DNA from: Actinomycetes bacterium
Lineage (GTDB): Bacteria; Actinomycetota; Thermoleophilia; RBG-16-64-13
DNA: 64,000 nt
Direction of reading: 5' to 3'
Assembly (NCBI GenBank): GCA_024637095.1
Contig: JAGXFV010000034.1
Span: 62,001 to 126,000, forward strand
The first letter of the stretch is position 1, and the number at the start of each line of letters is the position of its first letter. A program made the position numbers and the translations under genes. Below are positions 54,890 to 63,541 of this stretch, one piece after another. The notes under the pieces are model-generated. The model did not search any database. It was given only the letters and a program-made list of their open reading frames with translations, and was not told where the DNA came from.

Positions 54890-57800
54890 GTGAAGTCTCG
54901 CGAGGACATACAGCTCGAGGGCTGGGGCGCGGCCCTGGAAAGCCGGACTACGGCTCTCGCAAAGGGGCTGATCCTGGTGGTCGGTCCGCCCAACTCCGGC
55001 AAACTCGGACAGGTCATCGGCTGGTGGCAGGAGAATCGGGAGGCGGCTCCCTTTCTGCTGGCGCCCACGCGCATGGACGCGCACGAACTGGCTGCAGAAA
55101 CGCTCGAACGCAGCGGTGGAGCGGTTATCGGTGGCTCGCCTTCGGGCACCTTCGACGATCTGGCCGGGTTGATTCTCGGAGGCCGGCCTCGGCTGCTCGG
55201 CCCTCTCCGCCGGCAGCTCCTGCTGCGCCGCATTCTCAGTACCGCCGACCTGGAGTCGCTATCAGCGGTGGCGGAGCTACCCGGAGCGGCCCAGGCTTTC
55301 GAGAAGCTGCTGCGGGAACTGGGCGAGACCGGCATGCCCCTCGAAGGGGTGACGGCCTCTCTGGACGCCTGGGCGCAGGCCTCGGGAGATTCCTTGCCCG
55401 AGGAACTCGCTCTGGCCTATCAGAAGTACGCGTCGGCCTGCGCCAATCTCCAGGTGCAGGAACGCTGGGAGGTGCTCGCCCGGGCGGAGCGCGAACTTGG
55501 GAGCCCCGGGTGGCGGCGGCCGGTGGCCGCCCACGGATTCACCTCGTTCACCTCAGGCCAGCGCTCCTTGTTGCTCGCGCTCTCACAGCGGGCCCCGGCT
55601 CTCGTCACGCTGATCGGCGGCGCCCCCGCCTTCGACGAAGCCTGGGGGGCCGAGGTGGGTTGGTGGCAGCAACGAGCGACGGAAGTAGTCCACACGCGGC
55701 CGCAGAGAAGGGTCTACTCCTCGGCCGCGCTGGCCCGGCTGAACGCCTGGTGGAGCGGGGGAGAGCGGAGCGAAGGGCCCGGCGCCGGCGGAGACGCGGA
55801 GCAGGCGGCTGGGGAGTTCGGAGCCGGCGGAGACGCGGAGCAGGTGGCCGGGGAGGGCCTCTCCACCGATTCCAGTGACATCCGGGACTCCAAAGGGGCT
55901 ACCGGAGTCCGCTTCATGCTTTCCTCGGGTCGGCGAAACGAGGTAGAACTCGCAGGCCGGCAAATCGTGGGCCTGCTGCGAGAAGGGGTTCCACCGAATG
56001 AGATCGCGGTGGTGGTCCGCGATTCATCTCGCTGGCACCGGATAGTCGGTCAGGTCTTTGGCGCCTACGGCATTCCCCACCGCATCGACATGCGCATGGA
56101 GTTCGGGGCAACCGGTCTTGGGGCCGCTTTCCTCCAGGCGGTGCGCGGCTTCATCCGCGGAGACTTCGTCGAGCTCTTTGCCTATCTGCGCGGCCCGTAT
56201 TCTCCTTACGAGGCCGACCTCGTCGACCGGCTGGAGATAGAGATCCACGATGGAGCCCATCATTCCGGGGCCGCGCTCCGGCGCGCCGTCGCCCGCTCCC
56301 TACCGGACCAGTTGGGGCCAGTGCGCGATGTGTTGGGTAAGGACGAGTCCGGCCGGGCGATCATTCGCGCCGAGGCGGTCGAGGTCCTGGCCCGTGCCTT
56401 CCTCGAGCGGGCATCCTTCGGTATTCAGGACGTCCGCCAGATGGAAGCGGACGCGCGCGCCTTCGGCGTCGTCCGCGGTTGGGCCAAGGAACTCTCGCAC
56501 TGGCAACCCGCCTTTTCCGAAGAGCGGCCTCCGACTGCGGCCGAAGCGTTGTCCGCGCTCTCCAAGAGCCTTCTCCCCATGGGTCGCGAAGAGGAGGGGG
56601 GAGTCGTTCACGTGCTGACGGCGGTGCGTGCGCGGGCCCGGCGGTTCACCGTGATGTTCATGCTTGGGCTGGTCGAGGGGGAGTTCCCCCGACCCCGGGA
56701 AGAGAAGGGGCTGCTGAGCCGCCGCCGCCGGCAGGAGGCCAACCGCGCTTGCGGCCGGGAGTTGTTCGTCGACCGGGGCCCGAATGAGGAAGAGGCGCTT
56801 TTTGCTCTGCTTCTGTCCCGGCCGTGGCAGCTTCTCTATCTCTCCGCCCGGGATACGGAGGACGAGGGGGAGGAGGTCATCCCCTCGCCCTTGTACGAAG
56901 CCTGTCGCACTGTGCTGGGGGCGGACGCGGCAAACCTGCGCCGCGGCCTCGAGGAGGTGGTTCATCAGGTTGGAGAGGCCCCTTCCGAACGGGAGTATCT
57001 GCGGGCCTGCGCGGTCCAGGGACTGCTCCCCGACGCCGCGCTGGGTTTGAGCGGGCGGCTCGAGACGGCGCCCTGGCGGCGACCTCCCTGCCTGACTCGG
57101 CCCGAGGTTATGAGGCAGTTGGCCGCCCAGGAGTCTTTTGCCGCACGGCAACTGGAGTCTTATGCGCAATGTCCTTTCCGCTGGTTCATCGAGGACCTGA
57201 TAGGCCGCGAGAAGATGGAGCGGGAAATGGACCCGCTGGCTCGGGGAATCGTGCTTCACGGGTCCCTCAGCGCAATCTACGGCGCGCTGGCGAAGGAGGG
57301 CCTGCTCCCGCTAGGCCCTGCGGCGCTCGATCGCGCCTTCGAGCTGGTCGAGCTTCATGTGGCCCTGGCGCTCGGCGCCTTTGACCACCACGGGACCGCC
57401 GGTCAGCGGCGGCTGCTCTTGACCGCGGCGACCCGAGATCTCAAGCGCTTCTGCGAGTTCGACGCTAACTCGGGCAGCCAACTGCGACCCGCCTTGTTCG
57501 AGCACTCCGTCGGCACGAATGGCGGTGTGGACATCGGCGGCGTCAAGATTCGTGGACGGATCGACCGCATCGACGTCGACGGTCAGGGACGCAATTTTGT
57601 GATCGATTACAAGGGGGGCACCTCGGTGCCCAAACTGCCTTTCTCGCAGGAAGGCAATCTGCAGATCCCGCTCTATCTTTGCGCCCTTCGCGCCGAAGGC
57701 CCCCAGACTCAGGTGGCGGGCGGAGCCTACGCGGCGCTGGGTTCCAACAAGCGGTCGGGGATCTATCTGGAGGGTGTCGAGGTAGGAGGCTGGGCACGGA

Positions 57801-57979
57801 AGCCGCTCGATGAGGAAGAGCTTCTCGAGGAACTGGAGCTATGCGTGGCCAGAGCCGGCGAAGCGGCCGAGGGCATTCGCAACGGCAGGATCCCGTCCGA
57901 TCCCGCTGAGGGGAAGTGCCCGTTCTACTGCGATCTGGCGGGCATATGCCGTTCGGGACGACGCCCGGAGAGGTTCTGA
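54890..57979 (+). CDS. AddB/AdnA-like helicase-nuclease subunit with Fe-S PD-(D/E)XK nuclease
   Basis: First subunit of a double-strand-break resection machine. 1029 residues. The ATPase half is degenerate: GPPNSGKLGQVI has Leu where Walker A needs Ser/Thr. The C-terminal nuclease (about 730-1029) has YAQCPFRWFIEDLIG, GRIDRIDVDG and FVIDYKGGT (the PD-(D/E)XK core), and a final CPFYCDLAGIC. Together the cysteines form the 4-Cys set for an iron-sulfur cluster, as in AddB. A duplicated Gly/Ala/Glu linker of 2x13 residues lies near residue 300. It is coupled to the next gene (TGATG). Transcribed away from pafB. Confidence 0.85.
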   Translation: MKSREDIQLEGWGAALESRTTALAKGLILVVGPPNSGKLGQVIGWWQENREAAPFLLAPTRMDAHELAAETLERSGGAVIGGSPSGTFDDLAGLILGGRPRLLGPLRRQLLLRRILSTADLESLSAVAELPGAAQAFEKLLRELGETGMPLEGVTASLDAWAQASGDSLPEELALAYQKYASACANLQVQERWEVLARAERELGSPGWRRPVAAHGFTSFTSGQRSLLLALSQRAPALVTLIGGAPAFDEAWGAEVGWWQQRATEVVHTRPQRRVYSSAALARLNAWWSGGERSEGPGAGGDAEQAAGEFGAGGDAEQVAGEGLSTDSSDIRDSKGATGVRFMLSSGRRNEVELAGRQIVGLLREGVPPNEIAVVVRDSSRWHRIVGQVFGAYGIPHRIDMRMEFGATGLGAAFLQAVRGFIRGDFVELFAYLRGPYSPYEADLVDRLEIEIHDGAHHSGAALRRAVARSLPDQLGPVRDVLGKDESGRAIIRAEAVEVLARAFLERASFGIQDVRQMEADARAFGVVRGWAKELSHWQPAFSEERPPTAAEALSALSKSLLPMGREEEGGVVHVLTAVRARARRFTVMFMLGLVEGEFPRPREEKGLLSRRRRQEANRACGRELFVDRGPNEEEALFALLLSRPWQLLYLSARDTEDEGEEVIPSPLYEACRTVLGADAANLRRGLEEVVHQVGEAPSEREYLRACAVQGLLPDAALGLSGRLETAPWRRPPCLTRPEVMRQLAAQESFAARQLESYAQCPFRWFIEDLIGREKMEREMDPLARGIVLHGSLSAIYGALAKEGLLPLGPAALDRAFELVELHVALALGAFDHHGTAGQRRLLLTAATRDLKRFCEFDANSGSQLRPALFEHSVGTNGGVDIGGVKIRGRIDRIDVDGQGRNFVIDYKGGTSVPKLPFSQEGNLQIPLYLCALRAEGPQTQVAGGAYAALGSNKRSGIYLEGVEVGGWARKPLDEEELLEELELCVARAGEAAEGIRNGRIPSDPAEGKCPFYCDLAGICRSGRRPERF
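55781..55858 (+). repeat. Two tandem 39-bp repeats inside the addB-like gene
   Basis: Two copies of a 39-base unit, encoding GAGGDAEQAAGEF and GAGGDAEQVAGEG. Both are in frame, so the reading frame is preserved. It looks like a flexible linker made by duplication rather than a mobile repeat. Confidence 0.8.
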
Positions 57980-60900
57980 TGAGTCTCACTCCCGAGCAGC
58001 TCAGAGTGATCGACAACCGGCAGCGCACCATTTTCGTGGAGGCAGGGGCGGGGACAGGCAAGACCACCCTGCTGGTCGAGTGCTATCTGTCGGGGCTGCT
58101 CGATGATGGCCTGACGCCCGAGCAGTTGCCCACGGTTACCTTCACCCGGAAGGCGGCCGGGGAAATGCGCGAGCGCATCCGGCGGGCCTTGCTCGACCGA
58201 GGGGAGAGCTCCCTGGCTCGCCGCGTGCAGGACGCTCCGATAGGCACGATCGACAGCTTTGCCGCCCGCATCCTCCGGGACAACGCGCTGGAGGCGGGGC
58301 TCGACCCCGCGTTCGGCATTCTCGAGGAAGAACGCGCGGCGATGCTGGCGCGGCAGGCGTTCCGGGACGTGTGGGAGAGGCACGTCTGCTCGTTGGATGA
58401 TGAGCGCCTCATCAGGCTGAGCCCCTTCCAGAAAGAGGTCGAGGGCGGCGTCATCCGCCTCTACGAAAGACTTCGGGGGACCGGCCGAGAGGAACCCGGC
58501 CTGGCGTTGCCGGTCTCGCCCGCTTCGGGGCCGGCCGAGACCGCTCTTCGCGGCGCTCTTCGAGCCTTCCTCGACGCGGGCATAGACCGGGCCAAAGCGT
58601 CGCGAAGAATGCTCGAAAACCTGGACAAGGCCGAGGCCTGCTGCGAATGGCTCGACCGCTCGGTCTCGCAGGCTCCCGAGCAAAGGATCGCTGAGCTGCG
58701 CAGCTTTCGGCCGAACGCGGGCTGTGGCAACGCACAGCAAAAGGCGCTGATCAAGGCCGTGCAGGAGGAGAGCGAGCAGCTCCACGGTGTCCTCGGAGAG
58801 CAGCTCCTAGCTCCGCTCGTCGGCCAAGTGGATGAACTGCTCGCCGGGCTGCACTGCGAGTATCGAAAACGCAAGAAGGATCTTGGTGCCCTCGACTTTC
58901 TCGACCTCACCCTGGAAGCTCGGTCCTTGCTCGAGCGGGGTCTCGGAGGGCTGGAGCGCGGTTCCCGCCTGATAGTGGATGAGTTCCAAGACACCAATGA
59001 TCTGCAGTGCGCCTTCTTTGACGCTCTGGGCGCGGAGGCCGTCCTCACCGTCGGGGACCAGTTCCAGAGCATCTACGGGTTCCGCAACGCCGATGTCGAG
59101 GTATTCCGCGATCGCAGACGGAAGACCCCGGCCGGCTCGGTTTTCACCCTGAGCACCAACTTCCGCTCGCGGCAGCCGGTGTTGAACGTGGTCAACCGGG
59201 TGTTTAGGGATGAGGCCCTTCTGGGGTCGGAACTGCTCGAACTCACTTCGGGTAGAGAACCGGGGGAACCAAGGCAGGGCCGGACCGTACCCCGCGGCAC
59301 GCTTGGCCCCGCTGCCGAGCTGGTTCTCCTTGAGAAGGAGGCAGGAGAAGACTGGCGGGAACAGGAGGCCCGCGCGTCCGCCGAATGCGTGGAGCGACTG
59401 GTGCGCGCGGAGGGATGGAAGCAGCGGGACGTGGTCATGCTTTTCCACTCGACGCGGGGGATCGATGCATACGCCGAGGAGCTGGAGAAACGGGGCCTGG
59501 GTGCCTACGTGGTGGGCGGGCGAAACTACTACGCCAGCGAGGAAGTCGGTGACGTTCTCTCTCTCCTGAGCCTGTTGGTCAACCCGCACGACGATCTTGC
59601 CTTGCTTACCGTGCTCCGGTCACCCTTTGTCGGGGTGGCGGATGACGTGCTCTATCTGCTTCGGGAAAAAGCGGGAAGGCGGCGGTCGGCCGGCAGGAGA
59701 CCCTTTCTCTGGACTGCGCTCCTTGCCATCGCGAAGGGGCAGGAGCTGCCGGGCGCCACCGAAGACGAGGTGGCTTCCCTGCGCGATCTGGCGGCCGGGG
59801 TCTTCGAACTGCGCGGGCGCATGGGGACTCCGGGCTTGGGTGGATTCGTCGAGCAAACGCTCAACCGCTTCGACTACGATCTGGCCGTGCTTCGGGCTCC
59901 ACAGGGCCGCCGGCGGTTTGCCAATCTGCGGAAGCTAATGCGCCTCGCCGATGAATTCGAGTCGGTAGAGGGCCCCGATCCAGCGTCTCTGGTCGCCTAT
60001 TTGCGGGAGAGGGGGGAACTCGCGGCCAAGGAAGGGAACGCGGCCATCCTGGCTGAGGGTGAGGACGTAGTCCGGCTGATGACCATCCATCAGGCGAAGG
60101 GCCTGGAGTTTCCCGTCGTGCTGGTGGTGGGCCTGGGCTCGGAAGGCGGGGGTCGTGAAGGCTCGGGCATGCACGTGGGACTTCGCGGAGAGGTCGGGTT
60201 TCGCCTCAAGCTGGAGGATGGTCCCGGTAGCCCCACTGTGGAGTACGGGCCGGTCGAGGCGATTATCGAGGAGGCCTCGCGACGGGAGGCCGAGGAACTG
60301 CTGCGCAAGGCATACGTGGCCTTGACCCGGGCCGAAGAACGACTGGTGCTGGTGGGAACCCGCGGGATCGCTGGAACCGCGCTCCTCCATTACCTTGAAG
60401 GCCTGTTCCAACTCCCGCCTGCGCCGGATCTCGAGGCGCCTGGGCGTCGGGCGGCTCCAGATTCCCGGGCGGCGTCAGATCTCCGAGAATCACCCAGGGC
60501 GGATGAATCGGAAGGCGACGGCTTCTACCCCTGGGAGGGTATCGACCTCAGGGTGCGGTCGGTGGCGGCGCTGCCCGCCACCGACGCTCCCATAAGGCCG
60601 GTGCACGCGCCACCCATGCGGGGGACCGCAGCGCCGGAACCGCCGGCCTTTGTCGACCGGCTCGCACCCAAAGCGCCCGTGAAGAGCGTGAGCTTTTCTT
60701 CGCTTTCTCTCTACCAGGCCTGCCCCAGACGCTACTTCCTCGAATCGGTGTTGGGACTCGGTGAGTTCGATGCCCGTGGGGGAGCCGCCCCCGAGGGGGC
60801 GGCCGCCGAAGCCCAGCCCGAGTTCGACGACGGCGCTGGTGGCCAGGGACTTCCCGGGACGCCCGGTGCCGACGAGGCCGGGGGAGTGTCAGGGAGGGAC

Positions 60901-61557
60901 GTGGGCGTAGTGGTTCACCAGATGCTGGAGGAGGCCGAACTCGCCAGGGCCGAGCCCAGCGAGGCCGCACTGGCCCACCTGGCGGCCCGCGCTCTGGAGA
61001 GGCACGGTCTATTGGGGGAACCACACATCGCCCACACCAGCGTGCGCCTCGCCTGCGCCTTCTGGCGGTCGCCTGTCGCCACTCATCCCGGACTGGCTGC
61101 GGGCGGAAAAGAGGTGCCCTTCGTCTTCGCGCACCGCGGTTTCCTGGTGCGCGGGATATTCGACCTGCTGCTCGAGGAGGGCCGGGGTGCCTGGCACATC
61201 CTCGACTACAAGACCAACCGCCTGGGGGACGGGGGGCGCGCCGAGGCGGTGAAGCATTACCGGCTGCAGGCGGCGATCTACGCACTGGCGGCGCTACAAG
61301 CAGGGAAAGAACAGGCTAGGGTTTCCTTCCTTTTTCTGGAGCAGCCGGACGAGCTCGTGACTTATGAATTCGCCGTCTCTGATCGGCCCGCGCTCGAGGA
61401 GGAACTGAGGGCTGCGCTCGAGGGCATCGAGAATGGCAACTTCGCGGCGCGGGAGGGCCACTGCGACTGGTGCTCGGTCGAGGGGCTCTGTGGGCCGCGT
61501 GGCGTGGATGGACCAGGGTTCTTCGTTGGTGGTAACATAGCCGCTCGCGGGGCGTAG
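57979..61557 (+). CDS. AddA/AdnB-like UvrD-type helicase-nuclease subunit
   Basis: Motor of the resection complex. 1192 residues. Intact helicase motifs: VEAGAGTGKTTLLV (I), TFTRKAAGEMRERI (Ia), GTIDSFAARIL, LIVDEFQDTND (II), GDQFQSIYGFRNAD (III), LSTNFRSRQPV (IV), MTIHQAKGLEFPVVLV (V) and YVALTRAEERLVLV (VI). The C-terminal nuclease has VRGIFDLLLEEGRGAWHILDYKTNRL. YQACPRRYF and the terminal CDWCSVEGLC suggest an iron-sulfur cluster here as well. The ATG at 57979 overlaps the previous stop codon by one base. Its stop codon lies inside the tRNA-Pro gene. Confidence 0.9.
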   Translation: MSLTPEQLRVIDNRQRTIFVEAGAGTGKTTLLVECYLSGLLDDGLTPEQLPTVTFTRKAAGEMRERIRRALLDRGESSLARRVQDAPIGTIDSFAARILRDNALEAGLDPAFGILEEERAAMLARQAFRDVWERHVCSLDDERLIRLSPFQKEVEGGVIRLYERLRGTGREEPGLALPVSPASGPAETALRGALRAFLDAGIDRAKASRRMLENLDKAEACCEWLDRSVSQAPEQRIAELRSFRPNAGCGNAQQKALIKAVQEESEQLHGVLGEQLLAPLVGQVDELLAGLHCEYRKRKKDLGALDFLDLTLEARSLLERGLGGLERGSRLIVDEFQDTNDLQCAFFDALGAEAVLTVGDQFQSIYGFRNADVEVFRDRRRKTPAGSVFTLSTNFRSRQPVLNVVNRVFRDEALLGSELLELTSGREPGEPRQGRTVPRGTLGPAAELVLLEKEAGEDWREQEARASAECVERLVRAEGWKQRDVVMLFHSTRGIDAYAEELEKRGLGAYVVGGRNYYASEEVGDVLSLLSLLVNPHDDLALLTVLRSPFVGVADDVLYLLREKAGRRRSAGRRPFLWTALLAIAKGQELPGATEDEVASLRDLAAGVFELRGRMGTPGLGGFVEQTLNRFDYDLAVLRAPQGRRRFANLRKLMRLADEFESVEGPDPASLVAYLRERGELAAKEGNAAILAEGEDVVRLMTIHQAKGLEFPVVLVVGLGSEGGGREGSGMHVGLRGEVGFRLKLEDGPGSPTVEYGPVEAIIEEASRREAEELLRKAYVALTRAEERLVLVGTRGIAGTALLHYLEGLFQLPPAPDLEAPGRRAAPDSRAASDLRESPRADESEGDGFYPWEGIDLRVRSVAALPATDAPIRPVHAPPMRGTAAPEPPAFVDRLAPKAPVKSVSFSSLSLYQACPRRYFLESVLGLGEFDARGGAAPEGAAAEAQPEFDDGAGGQGLPGTPGADEAGGVSGRDVGVVVHQMLEEAELARAEPSEAALAHLAARALERHGLLGEPHIAHTSVRLACAFWRSPVATHPGLAAGGKEVPFVFAHRGFLVRGIFDLLLEEGRGAWHILDYKTNRLGDGGRAEAVKHYRLQAAIYALAALQAGKEQARVSFLFLEQPDELVTYEFAVSDRPALEEELRAALEGIENGNFAAREGHCDWCSVEGLCGPRGVDGPGFFVGGNIAARGA

Positions 61558-61621
61558 CGCAGCCTGGTAGCGCGCATCGTTCGGGACGATGAGGTCCCGG
61601 GTTCAAATCCCGGCGCCCCGA
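61548..61621 (+). tRNA. tRNA-Pro (anticodon CGG)
   Basis: 74 bases fold into a full cloverleaf: acceptor CGGGGCG/CGCCCCG, D-arm GCGC/GCGC, anticodon stem CATCG/CGATG with loop TTCGGGA (anticodon CGG, codon CCG), T-arm CCGGG TTCAAAT CCCGG, discriminator A. CCA is not encoded. The first 10 bases are the last codons of the helicase gene. Confidence 0.97.
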
Positions 61622-61627
61622 CTGGAG

Positions 61628-61654
61628 AGCCGCCGATCGGCGGCTTTTTCTTTC
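61628..61654 (+). terminator. Rho-independent terminator after tRNA-Pro
   Basis: AGCCGCC GATC GGCGGCT forms a perfect 7-bp stem followed by TTTTTCTTT. It ends the transcript that includes the helicase-nuclease genes and the tRNA. The following 190 bases up to rex hold no gene that I recognise. Confidence 0.9.
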
Positions 61655-61847
61655 TTTAGAGCCAACCGGCGGTTCTTGGCGGGTCGGCCTGGCCTCTAGG
61701 CGAGGCGCGGGTGCTGATCGGTTAGGCTATTGGCGGTCAAAGGGCGTGTGGTATCTTTCACTTGCCCTGAGGGCACGATCCGGCGCAGGTTTCCACGCCC
61801 GTGGAGAGGGCCGGTTTCGCTGGTATCGCAGTCCGTCGAGGAGGAGT

Positions 61848-62486
61848 ATGGCCGAGAAACTCAGTCTGGGCGTAGCCGCCCGACTCTCGACCTACCTCCG
61901 AATCCTCAGGCAGGCGCGAAAGCAGGGCCGGGACAGTATCTCTTCCCAGGAAATCAGCGATCACGCCAACGTCAACCCGACTCAGGTGCGGCGTGATCTT
62001 TCGGCTTTTGGCCGCTTCGGCAAGCGAGGAGTGGGCTACAGCATCGGCTCGCTGATCGGCGAGATCCAGGAGATCCTTCACAGCGAGGGCCCCTATCGCA
62101 TCGCCGTGGTGGGGGCGGGCAAACTGGGGGGCGCTATCGCCACCTCATCGATCTTCCAGGATCACGGCTTTGGCATTGCCGCAGTCTTCGATAACGATCC
62201 CCACAAGATCGGCGGCCACCTAGGCGGTTTGGAAGTACTGCCCACCGAGCGGGCGCCGGAATTTTGCCGCACACAGGGGATAGTGATCGGGGTGATCGCC
62301 GTGCCCCCCGAAGGAGCTCAACAGGCCGCGGACGCGCTGGTCGCCGGAGAGGTGCGAATAATCTTCAACTACACGGAGACGCTGCTCACGGTGCCCGACT
62401 GGGTCACGGTCCATACGGTGAATCCCGCCGAAGAGATGCTCTACGCGCTCTACTTCTCGATGCCCGATGAGCTCGAGGCCCAGTAG
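61848..62486 (+). CDS. rex: Redox-sensing transcriptional repressor Rex
   Basis: NADH/NAD+-responsive repressor of fermentation and respiration genes. 212 residues: winged-helix DNA-binding domain (LSTYLRILRQARKQGRDSI, SDHANVNPTQVRRDLSAFG, KRGVGYSIGSL) and Rossmann NAD-binding domain (IAVVGAGKLGGAIA). ATG 61848 after GAGGAGGAG; an upstream frame to 61746 is not Rex-like. Fits the menaquinone genes and the anaerobic or microaerobic flavour of the window, though none is shown to be a target. Confidence 0.95.
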   Translation: MAEKLSLGVAARLSTYLRILRQARKQGRDSISSQEISDHANVNPTQVRRDLSAFGRFGKRGVGYSIGSLIGEIQEILHSEGPYRIAVVGAGKLGGAIATSSIFQDHGFGIAAVFDNDPHKIGGHLGGLEVLPTERAPEFCRTQGIVIGVIAVPPEGAQQAADALVAGEVRIIFNYTETLLTVPDWVTVHTVNPAEEMLYALYFSMPDELEAQ

Positions 62487-62521
62487 GGCCGGTTGTCCGC
62501 CCGTTCGGCTTTCCGCGAGTC

Positions 62522-63535
62522 CTAGCCGGTTAGGGCCACGACCAGCACGGTATCTTCCGGAGCTGCTCCATCCTCCGCAAACGGTTGAGTCGCGAAACCC
62601 TCCCCGCCGGCTCGTGGCCGGAGCAGGAGGGTGGCGTCAACGGCCCGGGACAGGGCGGCGGGGAGGTCCGCCGATGAGGTGACGGTGGTCGCCACGTCGA
62701 GTCCTGCCTCGCTCAGGGACTCGATCAGCAAGGGGATGTCTTCAGGCAGCATTCGGGCCAGATAGGCGCCGCCCGCCACCGTCGGCGAGGGCATTGCCCG
62801 CAGGGTGGTGATGCTCTCGAAGATTTGCGCGGCCTCCTCCGGAGACGTCCCCGTCGACAGGCGCACGTTCAGCACCTCACCCGGTGCCGCCCTCGGTGAC
62901 TGTTCGGCGGCGTCCAGGGCGCGCGCCTCTTCAGGGGCTCCCGTGTTGGCACCGTCGCGACCCTGCTCGGCCGCCGCGCTGCCGGCCTCCGCCTCATCCT
63001 CGGCCGCTGAGCCCTCGGCCGCTTCGTCTCCAGCCGAGCTTTTGCTGGAGTCTTGGGCCGTTGCCGCGGCCTCCTGGTCGGTCGACTCCTGCTGATCCGC
63101 CGGGGAATTTGCCTGGAAGGAACGCAGGTCATCCGCCTGGTCACTCTGGGTGAACCAGACCAGTCCGACGCCCACGAAGATCAGGAGCGCCGCTGCGGGT
63201 AGCAGGGTGGAGGGGCGAAGCCAGGCGGGCAGGCGGCTAAGAACCGAGATCCTTCTGCGCCCGGTGTCCCGCACCCGGGCCGGGAGTTCGATTTGCCCGA
63301 GCATTCGGTGTTCGAGCCTCCCGAGCACCTGCTGCTCGAGTTCCAGCGGAGGTTCTGCGCTCTGCACGGCGGCGAGCAAGGCCATGGCCTTGCGCTGCTC
63401 AGCTATGGCCTCACGGCAACGGGCGCAGCCAGAAAGGTGCCGTGCGAATTCCCGCGAGTGCTCGTCCGTGAGGGTGCCATCCAGGTAGTCCAGGACGGCT
63501 TCTCTACGCCCGTCGATGTGCTCTTGTTCGCGCAT
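62522..63535 (-). CDS. Zinc-finger anti-sigma factor, single-pass membrane
   Basis: 337 residues. N-terminal anti-sigma zinc finger HLSGCARC (HxxxCxxC) within EFARHLSGCARCREAI, a membrane helix (LLPAAALLIFVGVGLVWF), a long Ser/Asp/Glu/Ala-rich outer linker, and a C-terminal domain about 100 residues long (VRLSTGTSPEEAAQIFESI...RAVDATLLLRPR). It should bind and silence the sigma factor encoded directly upstream, 6 bases away, until a signal at the outer domain triggers release. That outer domain matches no family I can name with confidence. Confidence 0.85.
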   Translation of the reverse strand: MREQEHIDGRREAVLDYLDGTLTDEHSREFARHLSGCARCREAIAEQRKAMALLAAVQSAEPPLELEQQVLGRLEHRMLGQIELPARVRDTGRRRISVLSRLPAWLRPSTLLPAAALLIFVGVGLVWFTQSDQADDLRSFQANSPADQQESTDQEAAATAQDSSKSSAGDEAAEGSAAEDEAEAGSAAAEQGRDGANTGAPEEARALDAAEQSPRAAPGEVLNVRLSTGTSPEEAAQIFESITTLRAMPSPTVAGGAYLARMLPEDIPLLIESLSEAGLDVATTVTSSADLPAALSRAVDATLLLRPRAGGEGFATQPFAEDGAAPEDTVLVVALTG

Positions 63536-63541
63536 CTCTCC

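Noticed and set aside
61746-61761. Rex operator upstream of rex (GTGTGGTATCTTTCAC)
   Set aside because: Only partial symmetry; it does not match the TTGTGA-N6-TCACAA-type site well enough to call.
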